From positions 1-47,558 of the forward strand of contig JAQUCE010000029.1 in assembly GCA_028686345.1 (NCBI GenBank): 47,558 nt of DNA, given 5' to 3'. The stretch is from Kiritimatiellia bacterium. GTDB lineage: Bacteria; Verrucomicrobiota; Kiritimatiellia; RFP12; UBA1067. Each line of letters begins with the position of its first letter. Positions within the stretch are counted from its first letter, which is position 1. The translations under genes were made by a program, and so were the position numbers. The notes under the pieces were generated by a model that did not search any database, was not told the DNA's origin, and was given only the letters and a program-made list of their open reading frames with translations. Positions 19,683 to 28,444 of the stretch are shown here, one piece after another.

Positions 19683-20779
19683 GCGAAACTCTAGCAGACA
19701 TCGCCAGTGAAATACACGATACTTATTTGCCGAATAAGGATGAGAAATTGCCATATATTGGCTTAGAACATGTAGAAAAAAACACTCTTCATCTCTGTGG
19801 CATAGGTTCATCGCAGGAGCTTCAAAGTCATAAATTCCGCTTTAAAAAAGATGATATATTGTTTGGAACACTTCGACCATATTTCTGCAAGCTGGTGATT
19901 GCTCCTTGTAATGGAGTCTGCTCAACAGAATTTTGCGTTATCCGTGCAAAAAACCCCGACGAACAAGCCTATGTCTTTTATTCTATGGCTCAACAGAGCT
20001 TTATTGATTATGCAACAACAAATTCAAGTGGAGCCAGACCCAGAACGAAATGGAAACTATTTTCTGATTTTGAGCTACCGGCCTTATTGCCTGCTCAAAA
20101 AAGGGAACTAGGGTGTCTGCTGGTTAACTACGACGACCTGATTGAGAACAATCGGCGGCGGATACAGTTACTGGAGGAGTCGGCAAGGCTGTTGTACAGA
20201 GAGTGGTTTGTGCACCTGCGCTTCCCCGGCCATGCGAGTGTCAAGGTGGTCGATGGTGTGCCGGAGGGGTGGGAAAAGAAACCTTTAGACGAATTAGTTA
20301 CTTTACAAAGAGGGTTTGATTTGCCTGTGGGACTTCGGGAAGAAGGCCATGTGCCAATTTACGCATCAACAGGAGTGAATGGGTTTCATTCTCAAGCCAA
20401 AGTTAAGGGACCGGGAGTCGTAACAGGGCGTTCAGGTTCACTTGGTACAGTTATGTATGTATCGGATGATTTTTGGCCTTTAAATACGGCATTGTGGGTT
20501 AAGCAGTTCAAGAATGTTCCTCCCCTCTTCACCTCATACTTACTCAGGAGTATGAATCTTGAACAGTATAATGGTGGGGCGGCTGTTCCAACGCTGAATC
20601 GGAATGATGTTCATCGGGTCGAAGTATTGAAACCAGCCCATCAACTTATAGAAGAGTTTGAGAGCATTTGTAGCATAACTTATGCTCAGCTAAAAATATT
20701 AGCGAAGACTAATGACAAGCTCGCCCAAGCCCGCGACATATTGCTTCCACGTTTGATGAATGGAGAGATTGAGGTTTGA
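19679..20779 (+). CDS. hsdS: Type I restriction-modification specificity subunit (HsdS)
   Basis: The 366-aa protein contains two target-recognition regions, each followed by a conserved helix. Region 1 is residues ~1-140, ending ELPALLPAQKREL, then the helix DDLIENNRRRIQLLEESARLL. Region 2 is residues ~195-330, then FESICSITYAQLKILAKTNDKL and ARDILLPRLMNGEIEV, the typical HsdS ending. The first region is short and seems to lack the usual N-terminal start of a recognition domain. The ATGA overlap with hsdM's stop gives translational coupling. It sets the bipartite DNA site for both methylation and cleavage; the site cannot be read from sequence. Confidence 0.9.
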   Translation: MSETLADIASEIHDTYLPNKDEKLPYIGLEHVEKNTLHLCGIGSSQELQSHKFRFKKDDILFGTLRPYFCKLVIAPCNGVCSTEFCVIRAKNPDEQAYVFYSMAQQSFIDYATTNSSGARPRTKWKLFSDFELPALLPAQKRELGCLLVNYDDLIENNRRRIQLLEESARLLYREWFVHLRFPGHASVKVVDGVPEGWEKKPLDELVTLQRGFDLPVGLREEGHVPIYASTGVNGFHSQAKVKGPGVVTGRSGSLGTVMYVSDDFWPLNTALWVKQFKNVPPLFTSYLLRSMNLEQYNGGAAVPTLNRNDVHRVEVLKPAHQLIEEFESICSITYAQLKILAKTNDKLAQARDILLPRLMNGEIEV

Positions 20780-20918
20780 TATTTACGTTTGCCAAAGGAG
20801 TGTGGGATGAGAAAAGCAGCTAATTGTTCTTTCTGAAAAGTTGTTTGTCGATCTGTATCTAAAGTGTTATCAGTATTTCATGCAAAGCGAAAAGCTGTCA
20901 GGAAAGAGTGAGGCAGTG

Positions 20919-21827
20919 ATGGAATTCAAGAAAAGCATGTCACAAAAACTACGCATGGATGGACGCGATTATTCGCGTCCAGGATGGTGCTTTGTAACGC
21001 TAGGCGCAGATTACCATAAGCACCTGTTTGGATCTGTCAAAAATGGTGAGATGGAACCCAATGCGCTAGGACAACTGGTAGAGCAATGCTGGGATGAAAT
21101 TCCACAGCATTACGGGCACATCTCTCTGGGAGCAAGGCAGATTATGCCGAACCATTTCCATGGGCTGGTTCAAATTGTGCGGCCTGGAGGTAAGGGGCTG
21201 GGCGAAGTAATGAATGTGTTCAAGGGCGCAGTTACACGAAAATGGCGAAAGAGCAGAGCCTGTTCTGAAAGCTCTCGCTATAGCGAGAAAGAGCAAAACA
21301 AAAAAATGGACCGGGTGTGGGCTCCCAACTACTATGATGTGATTTGCTTTAATGCAAATGAGTTGAAAGTTCGGGAGCGGTATATTCAGGCAAACCCGAA
21401 GCGTTGGGCATTGCGGGATGTCCCGAGAGGTGTTATTAAGCAAAGCCAATACATAGGCGAGACAAAGCTATTACAACAAACAGGTAAGTGCCGGGCGTTA
21501 CGTATATCACGCAAAGCAACTGATATAGAAATTACGCAACTGAAAAACGAACTGGCGGCCTATGATGGCGTAATCTGTAGCACCTTCTTCTCGCCAGGAG
21601 AGAGGACTTGTCTGAAAACTCTGTTGAGAAGCAATGCACAGATCATCTGGGTGTTACCAATGACCATGCCTGAGAAGATTCCAGTAGTATGGACCGATGC
21701 CTTTTTGCAGAAGCGAGCACTTTGGCTTTCAGCTTTTCCTGAATTGCAGAGTGCCACCCGTATGAGTTGCAAACAGGCAAACAGCTGGGTAGAACAACTC
21801 TGTAAGATTACAGGAAATGAGGTTTGA
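20919..21827 (+). CDS. REP-associated tyrosine transposase-like protein (RAYT, IS200/Y1 family) with extra C-terminal domain
   Basis: I chose ATG 20919 (302 aa), which has GAGG just upstream and begins where RAYT homology begins; the frame is open back to TTG 20841 with another ATG at 20880. DYSRPGWCFVTLGADYHKHLFG is the RAYT opening. The HUH motif is PNHFHG (His79, His81) and the candidate nucleophile is Tyr155 in RYIQANPKRW. Residues ~170-300 are an extension (VICSTFFSPGERTCLKTLLR and IIWVLPMTMP) with the alternating beta/alpha look of a Rossmann-like, perhaps DprA/LOG-type, domain; this is inference. The gene sits between hsdS and hsdR, and its stop is 7 bp before hsdR. Single-copy RAYTs cut and join REP hairpin DNA and are often host-adapted. 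No REP hairpin flanks this gene. Confidence 0.85.
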   Translation: MEFKKSMSQKLRMDGRDYSRPGWCFVTLGADYHKHLFGSVKNGEMEPNALGQLVEQCWDEIPQHYGHISLGARQIMPNHFHGLVQIVRPGGKGLGEVMNVFKGAVTRKWRKSRACSESSRYSEKEQNKKMDRVWAPNYYDVICFNANELKVRERYIQANPKRWALRDVPRGVIKQSQYIGETKLLQQTGKCRALRISRKATDIEITQLKNELAAYDGVICSTFFSPGERTCLKTLLRSNAQIIWVLPMTMPEKIPVVWTDAFLQKRALWLSAFPELQSATRMSCKQANSWVEQLCKITGNEV

Positions 21828-21833
21828 TAATTC

Positions 21834-24800
21834 ATGAGCGAATACACAGAAGATGCCTTGGTACAAACAATAATGGCGGATTACCTCCACGATCATCTGG
21901 GGTGGCGGTCAGTGTATGCCTATAATCAGGAGACCTTCGGCCCGGGAGGGTTGCTTGGACGTAATAATGACCGCGAGGTGGTGTTAACCTTGACTCTGCA
22001 TGGCAAGCTGAAGGAGTTGAATCCCGGCTTTCCCGAGCAGGCGTACAGTGATGCGCTGCGTCAAATTACTGAAACGATCATCAGTCAGAGTATGCTGACA
22101 ACCAACCAGGAGAAGTATGAGCTGCTCCTCAATGGCGTTGCTGTTTCATATCGCACGCCGGAGGGTGAGCAGAGGAGAGATACGCTACGGGTCTTTGACT
22201 TTGCTGAGCCGCAAAACAATGATTTCCTCTGTGTGCGTGAGATGTGGATTCGTGGCGATCTTTACCGCCGGAGAGCTGATATTATCGGCTTTGTGAACGG
22301 CATTCCACTGCTGTTTGTGGAGTGCAAGAATGTCCATAAGGATTTGGAGGTGGCCTACCGCGATAATCTGGCTGACTACCGGGATACCATACCGCACCTC
22401 TTCCACCATAATGCAATCGTAATGCTGACCAACGGCATTGAAGGCAAGATCGGAACCATCACCAGCCAGTACAACCACTTTGCCGAGTGGAAGCGTCTGG
22501 AGGAGAAAGAAGCAGGCGTGGTGGCCATGGAGACCATGCTCAAGGGAGTTTGCGAAGTGCGCAACTTCATGGACTTGATTGAGAACTTTATCGTGTTCGA
22601 CAGCTCCACTGGCAGGACAGCGAAAATTCTCGCCCGCAACCATCAGTTCCTTGGGGTGAACCGGGCTGTAGAGGCGGTGAGACAGCGTGCGGAGCGCGAG
22701 GGCAAACTGGGCGTTTTTTGGCACACTCAGGGTTCAGGCAAGAGCTACTCCATGCTGTTTTTTACCCGCAAGGTTCACCGGCGGCTGGGAGGGAATTTCA
22801 CCTTTATCGTCCTGACTGACCGTGATGACCTTGACGGCCAGATCTACAAGACCTTCGCTGGTTGCGGAGTTGTGAATAATAACCAGGAGCCATGTCGGGC
22901 CATCAACGGCAGACACCTGGAGGAGCTGCTGGGGCAGCACAAGAAATATGTATTCTCGCTGATCCAGAAATTCAACAAAAACCTTGATGAAAAGCCGTGC
23001 TATTCAGAGCGGGATGATGTGATTGTAATCACGGATGAGGCGCACAGAACGCAATACGGCACCTTATCGCTTAACCTTCGGGACGCGCTTCCCAACGCCA
23101 GCTACATCGGGTTTACCGGAACGCCGCTGTTTTCGGATGATGAGATCACGCGGCGGGTTTTTGGCGAGTACATCTCAACCTATGACTTTAAAAGAGCGGT
23201 TGATGACGGTGCAACCGTGCCCCTCTACTATGATGCCCGGGGCGAGCTGCTGGGGATCGCCACCACCGACTTGAATGAGCGCATTGCGGAGAAGCTGGAG
23301 GAGATTGAGCTTGACGACATCAACCAGCAGCAGCGTCTGGAACAGGCACTCAAACAGGATTATCACGTTATAACAGCCAAGCCGCGGCTGGAGCAGATCG
23401 CAGGCGACTTTGTGGAGCATTACTCCAGGAGCTGGGAGAGCGGCAAGGCGATGCTGGTATGCATTGACAAGATAACCTGTGTGCGCATGTATGATTTGAT
23501 TGCCGAGGGGTGGCAGAATCGAATCAAGGAGCTGAAGAGAGAGCTGAAAAAAATTGATGATCAGCAGGAGTCGCTGCACAGGCAGCGACAGATAGATTGG
23601 ATGACTTCAACCCAGATGGCGGTTGTTATCAGTGAGGAACAGGGAGAGATCGCCAAATTCAAGCAGTGGGGTCTTGATATTCAGCCGCATCGGAGGCTGA
23701 TCAAACAGGGCTTTGAGATACCGGTTTATTTGCGGGATCGCCCCGAGTTTATGGTAAAACACCGGCTTGATGTTGACTCGGCTTTCAAAGAGGCTGCGCA
23801 CCCCTTCCGCATCGTGATTGTCTGCGCGATGTGGCTCACAGGCTTTGATGTGCCCTGTCTGTCAACCCTCTATCTGGACAAGCCCCTGAAAGCCCATACG
23901 CTGATGCAGGCTATTGCCAGGGCCAACCGGGTGCATGAGGGCAAGAACAACGGCTTGATAGTGGACTACTGCGGAATACTGAAGAATCTGCGTAAAGCAC
24001 TTGCAACCTTTACCGGACAAGGTAGCGGAGGTGAAGGTGAAGGCGGCGGCGGAGGAACCGACCCGACTCATCCGATAGATGAGCTGTTGCGAGAGTTGGA
24101 AGAAGCAATTGGTCTTGTCCGAAGCTTTCTTGATGAGAACGGGGCCTCGCTGGATGATGTCAGAAATCTGAGCGGATTTCTGCGAAATGCGGCAATCCTG
24201 AGCGCCAAGGAGGCGGCTAATGAGAACGATGAAACCCGTAAACGCTTTGAGATCATGTGCCGGGCGGTCTTCTCAAAATTCAAGGCCTGCATCAACACCC
24301 CGAGGGTAAATGCCTTCCGCTCCGACCGGGATGCCATCAATGTGATTTACAACGCTCTTCAGGAGGACAAGCAACACTCGGATATCAGTGATATTATCCG
24401 CCAGCTGCATGAGGTGGTTGAGGAGGTCATTGATGTTAAGGAAACGGGAGACAAGGCGGAGAGGGAACGCGCGGTTTATGACATCAGCAAGATCGACTTT
24501 GATATACTGCGTCAGGAGTTTGAGCAAAGCCCCCGCAAGAAGACAACTGTACAAGGTCTGAGAACCGTCATAGAGGAGCGCTTAAAGAGGATGCTGGAGC
24601 AAAATCCTATGCGCACTGACATGCAGGCGCACTACGAGAAGATCATCGCGGAGTATAACAGCGAAAAAAGCCGGGTTACGATCGAGCAGACCTTCGAGGC
24701 TTTGCTGCGCAAAGCCCGGGAGATGGACCAAGAGGAAGACCGGGCTGTGCGTGAAGGGTTGACCGAAGAGAGTCTCGCCATCTTTGATCTGCTTAAGAAA

Positions 24801-25121
24801 CCTGAGCTTAAACCCGGTGAGATACTGCGGATAAAGGCTGTGTCAACTGAGCTGCTGGAGGTTGTGAAACGAGAGTTGACCAAGATACATCACTGGCGGG
24901 ATAAAGAATCTGCCCGGGATAGTGTTCAGAGCATAATCCTGAACTTTCTGTACGATGACAAGAGCGGACTGCCGGAGAGCAGTTACGCAACAGAGGAGGT
25001 GAACACCCTGACCACCAAGGTTTATAGCCACATCTACCGGGCCTATCCCACCATCCCCTCCCCCTTCTATGCTGAAATCACGCCAGCGAGAAGAGGAGGG
25101 CAACCAATTTTTTGCCACTGA
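21834..25121 (+). CDS. hsdR: Type I restriction enzyme, motor/nuclease subunit (HsdR)
   Basis: The 1095-aa protein is the normal length for HsdR. The N-terminal PD-(D/E)xK nuclease shows Asp149 and VECKN with Glu163 and Lys165. The SF2 translocase follows, with Walker A TQGSGKS (~297-303), LTDRDDLDGQ, DEAH at 401-404, GFTGTPL, then MWLTGFDVPCLSTLYLDKPL and the AIARANR motif VI. A Gly/Glu-rich linker (GQGSGGEGEGGGGG, ~725-740) precedes a helical C-terminal domain. It would translocate DNA and cut unmethylated DNA in complex with HsdM and HsdS. The last codons (ARRGGQPIFCH) read into a dispersed repeat that supplies the stop, so the native C-terminus was probably slightly altered after SPFYAEI. 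Confidence 0.94.
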   Translation: MSEYTEDALVQTIMADYLHDHLGWRSVYAYNQETFGPGGLLGRNNDREVVLTLTLHGKLKELNPGFPEQAYSDALRQITETIISQSMLTTNQEKYELLLNGVAVSYRTPEGEQRRDTLRVFDFAEPQNNDFLCVREMWIRGDLYRRRADIIGFVNGIPLLFVECKNVHKDLEVAYRDNLADYRDTIPHLFHHNAIVMLTNGIEGKIGTITSQYNHFAEWKRLEEKEAGVVAMETMLKGVCEVRNFMDLIENFIVFDSSTGRTAKILARNHQFLGVNRAVEAVRQRAEREGKLGVFWHTQGSGKSYSMLFFTRKVHRRLGGNFTFIVLTDRDDLDGQIYKTFAGCGVVNNNQEPCRAINGRHLEELLGQHKKYVFSLIQKFNKNLDEKPCYSERDDVIVITDEAHRTQYGTLSLNLRDALPNASYIGFTGTPLFSDDEITRRVFGEYISTYDFKRAVDDGATVPLYYDARGELLGIATTDLNERIAEKLEEIELDDINQQQRLEQALKQDYHVITAKPRLEQIAGDFVEHYSRSWESGKAMLVCIDKITCVRMYDLIAEGWQNRIKELKRELKKIDDQQESLHRQRQIDWMTSTQMAVVISEEQGEIAKFKQWGLDIQPHRRLIKQGFEIPVYLRDRPEFMVKHRLDVDSAFKEAAHPFRIVIVCAMWLTGFDVPCLSTLYLDKPLKAHTLMQAIARANRVHEGKNNGLIVDYCGILKNLRKALATFTGQGSGGEGEGGGGGTDPTHPIDELLRELEEAIGLVRSFLDENGASLDDVRNLSGFLRNAAILSAKEAANENDETRKRFEIMCRAVFSKFKACINTPRVNAFRSDRDAINVIYNALQEDKQHSDISDIIRQLHEVVEEVIDVKETGDKAERERAVYDISKIDFDILRQEFEQSPRKKTTVQGLRTVIEERLKRMLEQNPMRTDMQAHYEKIIAEYNSEKSRVTIEQTFEALLRKAREMDQEEDRAVREGLTEESLAIFDLLKKPELKPGEILRIKAVSTELLEVVKRELTKIHHWRDKESARDSVQSIILNFLYDDKSGLPESSYATEEVNTLTTKVYSHIYRAYPTIPSPFYAEITPARRGGQPIFCH

Positions 25122-25188
25122 GACACTGAGGGGCACAGAGGGTGCGCTAGTTTGTTTTCGGGGTAGAAAAATAGAGGGGTAGAAAAAT
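25111..25188 (+). repeat. Dispersed 'cacagagggtgcgctag' repeat at hsdR's 3' end
   Basis: The block TTTGCCACTGAGACACTGAG followed by GGCACAGAGGGTGCGCTAG and two 'ggggtagaaaaat' units recurs in the same orientation at 7156-7268, with an insertion. Its first half recurs inverted at 25683-25721. It overlaps hsdR's final codons and provides its stop. Confidence 0.8.
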
Positions 25189-25260
25189 AAACTAAGCTGT
25201 TAGTTGCTATTCTTTCAACTCCTGTCGTGAAAAACAAAAAGTCCAGATGAAACTTCATCT

Positions 25261-25330
25261 CAAGCTTCCAACTTAAATGAAAATGTTTTCTGCAAGCAGG
25301 ATGCTTACACTACTCCATTATCACTTTTAC
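25261..25330 (+). repeat. 70-bp dispersed repeat with CAAGCTTCCA start, copy 1
   Basis: This segment matches 44661-44730 at 61 of 70 positions in the same orientation. The core TGCAAGCAGGATGCTT is a near-palindrome. It is just downstream of the SHD1 gene's stop. Confidence 0.85.
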
Positions 25331-25338
25331 ATTAACAT

Positions 25339-25587
25339 TCACAGTTTTAGAGAGGTCATGTAGTCCTGATCTTCCTCCGAGAGCTTTTGTAAGAGTATGC
25401 GTACTTCCTTATTATCCTCTGTTTTCAGCACAAGCAAAGGGCCTGATTTTCTGACAAAAGCCGCCTGTATCCGTACTCCGTCTTTTGCTGTCCAAGTACG
25501 GAGTTCGTAGTCGACCGGTTCTGGTTTATCGGCAGAAGGTTTTGTCAGCGGCTTTGTTTCCTTATTGGTGATGGTCTTTATTCTCAT
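25339..25587 (-). CDS. Small SHD1 (SLA1 homology domain 1)-like protein
   Basis: The 82-aa protein starts at ATG 25587. An in-frame stop lies just upstream and no Shine-Dalgarno is obvious. Residues ~30-78 (RTWTAKDGVRIQAAFVRKSG, then VLKTEDNKEVRILLQKLSEE and DQDYM) fit the SHD1 pattern (R.WT...G..i.A.fv......v.l...dG....v.l..Ls..D..y), a small beta-barrel-like module frequent in planctomycete and verrucomicrobial proteins. There it usually follows a signal peptide, which is absent here, so this may be the C-terminal part of a longer ancestral gene. Its function in bacteria is unknown. It sits alone between repeats. Confidence 0.6.
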   Translation of the reverse strand: MRIKTITNKETKPLTKPSADKPEPVDYELRTWTAKDGVRIQAAFVRKSGPLLVLKTEDNKEVRILLQKLSEEDQDYMTSLKL

Positions 25588-25682
25588 AAAGATTATTTAG
25601 TAACCGTTCACAGGGCATAAATAGCCAGATAATGTCTGAACTATATCATAGTCGTTGTAGCAACGTCCATCAAAAAAAATAA

Positions 25683-25721
25683 CCTAGCGCACCCTCTGTG
25701 CCTCAATGTTTCTGCGGCAAA
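25683..25721 (-). repeat. Inverted copy of the 'cacagagggtgcgctag' repeat
   Basis: The reverse complement reads TTTGCCGCAGAAACATTGAG then GCACAGAGGGTGCGCTAGG, matching the first half of 25111-25188. Together the two copies bracket the SHD1 gene in opposite orientations. Confidence 0.8.
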
Positions 25722-25759
25722 TAAAACTGGTTGCCTGCCTGTGCGTTGCACGCAGACAG

Positions 25760-25953
25760 GCGGCGACGATGCTGAACGAGCCCCCGCATGATCCCAATCG
25801 TCGGTCAACATCGTCGCACAGCATCGTCAACCGATCTCGCTCATCAGACATCGTCCCGCAAGCGAAGCTACTTGTCCGGACGGTAGCTATTGCGAAGCCT
25901 GATGCCCGACACGTAGAGCGAAACCGAACCACAACTCTTGCATGCCGAAGTGC
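25760..25953 (+). repeat. Right ~195-bp direct repeat flanking the hsd locus
   Basis: It aligns with 17241-17435 across its length (see that entry); the CATCGTCGCACAGCATCGT core is at 25809-25827. Here it follows the 34-bp repeat directly. On the left side the same 34-mer (16733-16766) is separated from the 195-bp copy by about 475 bp. Confidence 0.85.
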
Positions 25954-26156
25954 CGACAAATTGCCTATAACTTGATCACTTGGTTGTAGTTTCGTGTCTA
26001 TAGCTCAGAAGCGGGGTCGAACTCGGAATCGAAAAGCGCACGATATCGCGACGATACTGGTGGATGGGTCCCGTCCTCTTGGCGAGTTCAACTCCGCAAT
26101 CATCGACGCGGTATTTTTTGTGCTCTGCCTTTATTTCGCTTGCCTCTGTTTGTACC

Positions 26157-26336
26157 TTACTGTTCAGCGAGTTGTTTTTTTACCGCACTGTAATTTTTCT
26201 TTATAATGTCCGCCCATTTTTGATCAAGATCAATAAATGCGTACTCACCGTCTGGTAGTTGCGGGCTATCGCGCAGACTAACTACGCGAATATTATGCGC
26301 TTCACCGATGATTTCACCGGCCGGAACAAAGGTCAT
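26157..26336 (-). CDS. Unrecognised 59-aa protein downstream of BatA
   Basis: A clean short frame starts at ATG 26336 with AAAGGA eight bases upstream (GAAAGGACTTGAATC before ATG) and ends TAA at 26157. It begins MTFVPAGEIIGEAHNI, contains RDSPQLPDGEYAFIDLDQKW and ends with a basic, probably helical tail (KKNYSAVKKQLAEQ). The composition is soluble and protein-like, with no signal peptide. It lies 81 bp beyond BatA on the same strand with a palindrome between. I recognise no family. The good ribosome site and balanced composition argue for a real small gene, possibly the stub of a longer one. Confidence 0.55.
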   Translation of the reverse strand: MTFVPAGEIIGEAHNIRVVSLRDSPQLPDGEYAFIDLDQKWADIIKKNYSAVKKQLAEQ

Positions 26337-26387
26337 GATTCAAGTCCTTTCAGGTTGTTATTTCGGCAAAAGTATTGCATTCAAATT

Positions 26388-26419
26388 GAAGCAGTGCAAG
26401 CAGATGCTTGCACTGCTTC
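26388..26419. repeat. Perfect 15-bp-stem palindrome at BatA's stop codon
   Basis: GAAGCAGTGCAAGCA (26388-26402) and TGCTTGCACTGCTTC (26405-26419) pair perfectly around a 2-base loop. The right arm overlaps BatA's stop codon. No U-run follows on the minus strand, so a classic intrinsic terminator is not supported. The sequence belongs to the 'gcaagcaggatgcttgc' palindrome family also seen at 263, ~25291 and ~44691. Confidence 0.85.
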
Positions 26420-28439
26420 AGCGCTGATTGCGCAGCAGATAGGGATTGCCAATTATAATTTCGAGCAGCAGGCAAGCCATCAGCAGCAAGAGAAAGAGCC
26501 CGGTGAGATCGCTGCCCTGCCGGGTGTTCAGCAGCTGCGAGGACAACGCGGCGTCGGTCTTGAGCACATGCACCTTGCCTTTGACAATCGAGGTCATGCG
26601 CAGGGCACCGAGGCTGACGAGCTGACTCTCGGGCGAAACCGGATTGAGGGCGACTGAACGGGGCGTGGCGCGATCAACCGTCACTACCCCCGGCTGCCAG
26701 CTCTCAGCAAAGACCGCCTCCCCCTGCTGGACCGGCAGCGTGAAGCTGGAGCCGTTACTGTGGCTGAGTGTCAACTGCCTGTCGCTCGCGGTCAATGGGA
26801 TCAAGCGCAGGAGCTGTCCACACTCAATCCCGGTGTTTTGCTGCGGATCATGCGCCGCGTAGGTGAAGAGATGCAGCATGGCAATCGGATAGGATTTCAG
26901 TTCAGGCCAATTACACATGTCACGACGGGAGGAGAAGGCACAGACGATTACGCCACCGGCGCCGACCTTCTCTTCAGCCATAACAGTTGTGCCGCGGCTG
27001 ACTGCCAGCACAGCGGCTGAGGGAGAGGTGTTAAGCGTATAAAAGCGCTGCCCCTTGAACAGCTCCAGCTGCAGGATCTCATTCAGAGCAGCAAGCGGCC
27101 CCTTAAAGGTCAGAGTGCTGAAGTCGCCCGTTTGGCGTTCACCGAACAGGGAGCGCAATCGCTCATCTTGAAACGCCGCCAAGGTGGTGTTATTGAGGTT
27201 GCCTCCAGCAAAGATCACCAGCGTGCCGCCGCTGTTCATATAACGGTAGAGCAGCGCAGCTGCCTGCTGATCCAGCGGATCAGGATTGGAGAGCACCACC
27301 ACATGATATTGCTCCAGTTGTCTGGATGAGAGTTCCTGCACAAAACCCTCTTCCGTCAGAATACCATTTAACGCCTCCCCATTGCTGGGATCAAGCGCCA
27401 GCTTCAAAAAATGAAAGGGCCGCACCCGGTTGAGCAGATCTGTTTCCAGCAGCAGCACACGTATATTCTCGCAGACGCTGACCGTAAACGTGCGCCGGTT
27501 ATCAAGCGTGAGGTTACGGTCAGTGATCTGAACCGCGCCTGTCAGAAATCCAGCGCGCTCAGGGGCGGCTTCAAAAGCGCCGTCAACAGAGTCACCTGCC
27601 GGCACGCTGAGCTTGACGCTGTTGACACTTTGATTATTGATTTCAAGCGTAACTTCGGTATCGCGATCTTGAGTGCCATGGTTCACGATGGTGTACGGGA
27701 TCGCCAGCCGTTTGTTGACCATCTGCGGGCGGGTTGAGAGCGCGACACCTTCAACCGATAAATTCTCCGTGCCGCCGCTGATGGGTATGAAATAAAGCCG
27801 CAGCCCTTTGACATCCCCGGGGTCAATTGCTTGGGAGGGTGCCTGATTGCGTTGAAAATCAGAGATCACAAAGATCTCGCGGTTTGGATTGGCCTCTGAT
27901 GTCAGCACACCGGCCGCCTGCTTCAAGGCCGCGCTGTAAGAGCCTGTGGCGGCGGTAACGCGGGCCTCTTCAATCATGCGCTGCACAAGGGGTCGTTTGC
28001 GGGTTAGATCAATGCCGCGTCGGCCGGAGAGAAACACCAGGCCAGCGGCATCGCCCTCTGAAAGCGTCTCCAGAATCTCTTGGGCTTTGCGGGTAGCCAA
28101 CTCAAAGGCGCTCTCCCCGGAGCCGAGTTTACGCTCCATTGAAAGCGTATCATCCAGCACAATCACAACATCCGAGCGGGCGGCAAAAGCGTAGGGCATG
28201 CGTTGAAAGAGGGGGCGCGAAAGTGCCAGCACCAGGGCCAGCAGGGCCAGCGTGCGAATCAACAGCAGCAAAACTTCGCGCAGCCGTCGGCGATGAGCCA
28301 GGTAGCGCTTGCGGCGCTGAAAAAACTGCAGGGTGGAAAAGGGGATGCGCGCCTTGCGCCGCTTGAAAAAAAGATGCAGCAGGATCGGCAACGGCACGGC
28401 CAGCAGGCCCCAAAGAAAGATTGGATTTGCGAAAGTCAT
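26418..28439 (-). CDS. BatA-like membrane protein with VWA domain
   Basis: The 673-aa protein starts at ATG 28439. The BatA N-terminal region (NPIFLWGLLAVPLPILLHLF, then RRKARIPFSTLQFF) provides helix 1 and a second helix covers ~56-75. The VWA domain has the metal-binding motif VLDDTLSM (Asp96, Thr98, Ser100), a DxTxS variant of DxSxS. A large periplasmic-type middle follows and a final helix (~645-665). BatA-type proteins work with MoxR ATPases and DUF58 proteins in envelope or metal-related assembly; the exact role is unsettled. Its usual neighbours lie beyond 38904, cut off by the Rhs island. No good ribosome site precedes the start; tandem 15-bp repeats do. How it is now expressed is unclear. 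Confidence 0.88.
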   Translation of the reverse strand: MTFANPIFLWGLLAVPLPILLHLFFKRRKARIPFSTLQFFQRRKRYLAHRRRLREVLLLLIRTLALLALVLALSRPLFQRMPYAFAARSDVVIVLDDTLSMERKLGSGESAFELATRKAQEILETLSEGDAAGLVFLSGRRGIDLTRKRPLVQRMIEEARVTAATGSYSAALKQAAGVLTSEANPNREIFVISDFQRNQAPSQAIDPGDVKGLRLYFIPISGGTENLSVEGVALSTRPQMVNKRLAIPYTIVNHGTQDRDTEVTLEINNQSVNSVKLSVPAGDSVDGAFEAAPERAGFLTGAVQITDRNLTLDNRRTFTVSVCENIRVLLLETDLLNRVRPFHFLKLALDPSNGEALNGILTEEGFVQELSSRQLEQYHVVVLSNPDPLDQQAAALLYRYMNSGGTLVIFAGGNLNNTTLAAFQDERLRSLFGERQTGDFSTLTFKGPLAALNEILQLELFKGQRFYTLNTSPSAAVLAVSRGTTVMAEEKVGAGGVIVCAFSSRRDMCNWPELKSYPIAMLHLFTYAAHDPQQNTGIECGQLLRLIPLTASDRQLTLSHSNGSSFTLPVQQGEAVFAESWQPGVVTVDRATPRSVALNPVSPESQLVSLGALRMTSIVKGKVHVLKTDAALSSQLLNTRQGSDLTGLFLLLLMACLLLEIIIGNPYLLRNQR

Positions 28440-28444
28440 TTGTT

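Larger units (their letters stand above)
25588..26156. other. Gene-free repeat-rich spacer
   Basis: No supported gene. It contains the inverted 39-bp repeat (25683-25721), the 34-bp TTGCCTGCCTGTGCGTTGCA repeat (25731-25764) and the right 195-bp direct repeat (25760-25953). Segment 26060-26090 has another variant of the 'gatactggtggatgggtccc' motif seen at 17248. Confidence 0.6.

Noticed and set aside
26388..26419. Intrinsic terminator for BatA
   Set aside because: The hairpin is perfect but no U-run follows on the minus strand, and the sequence belongs to a dispersed palindrome family.
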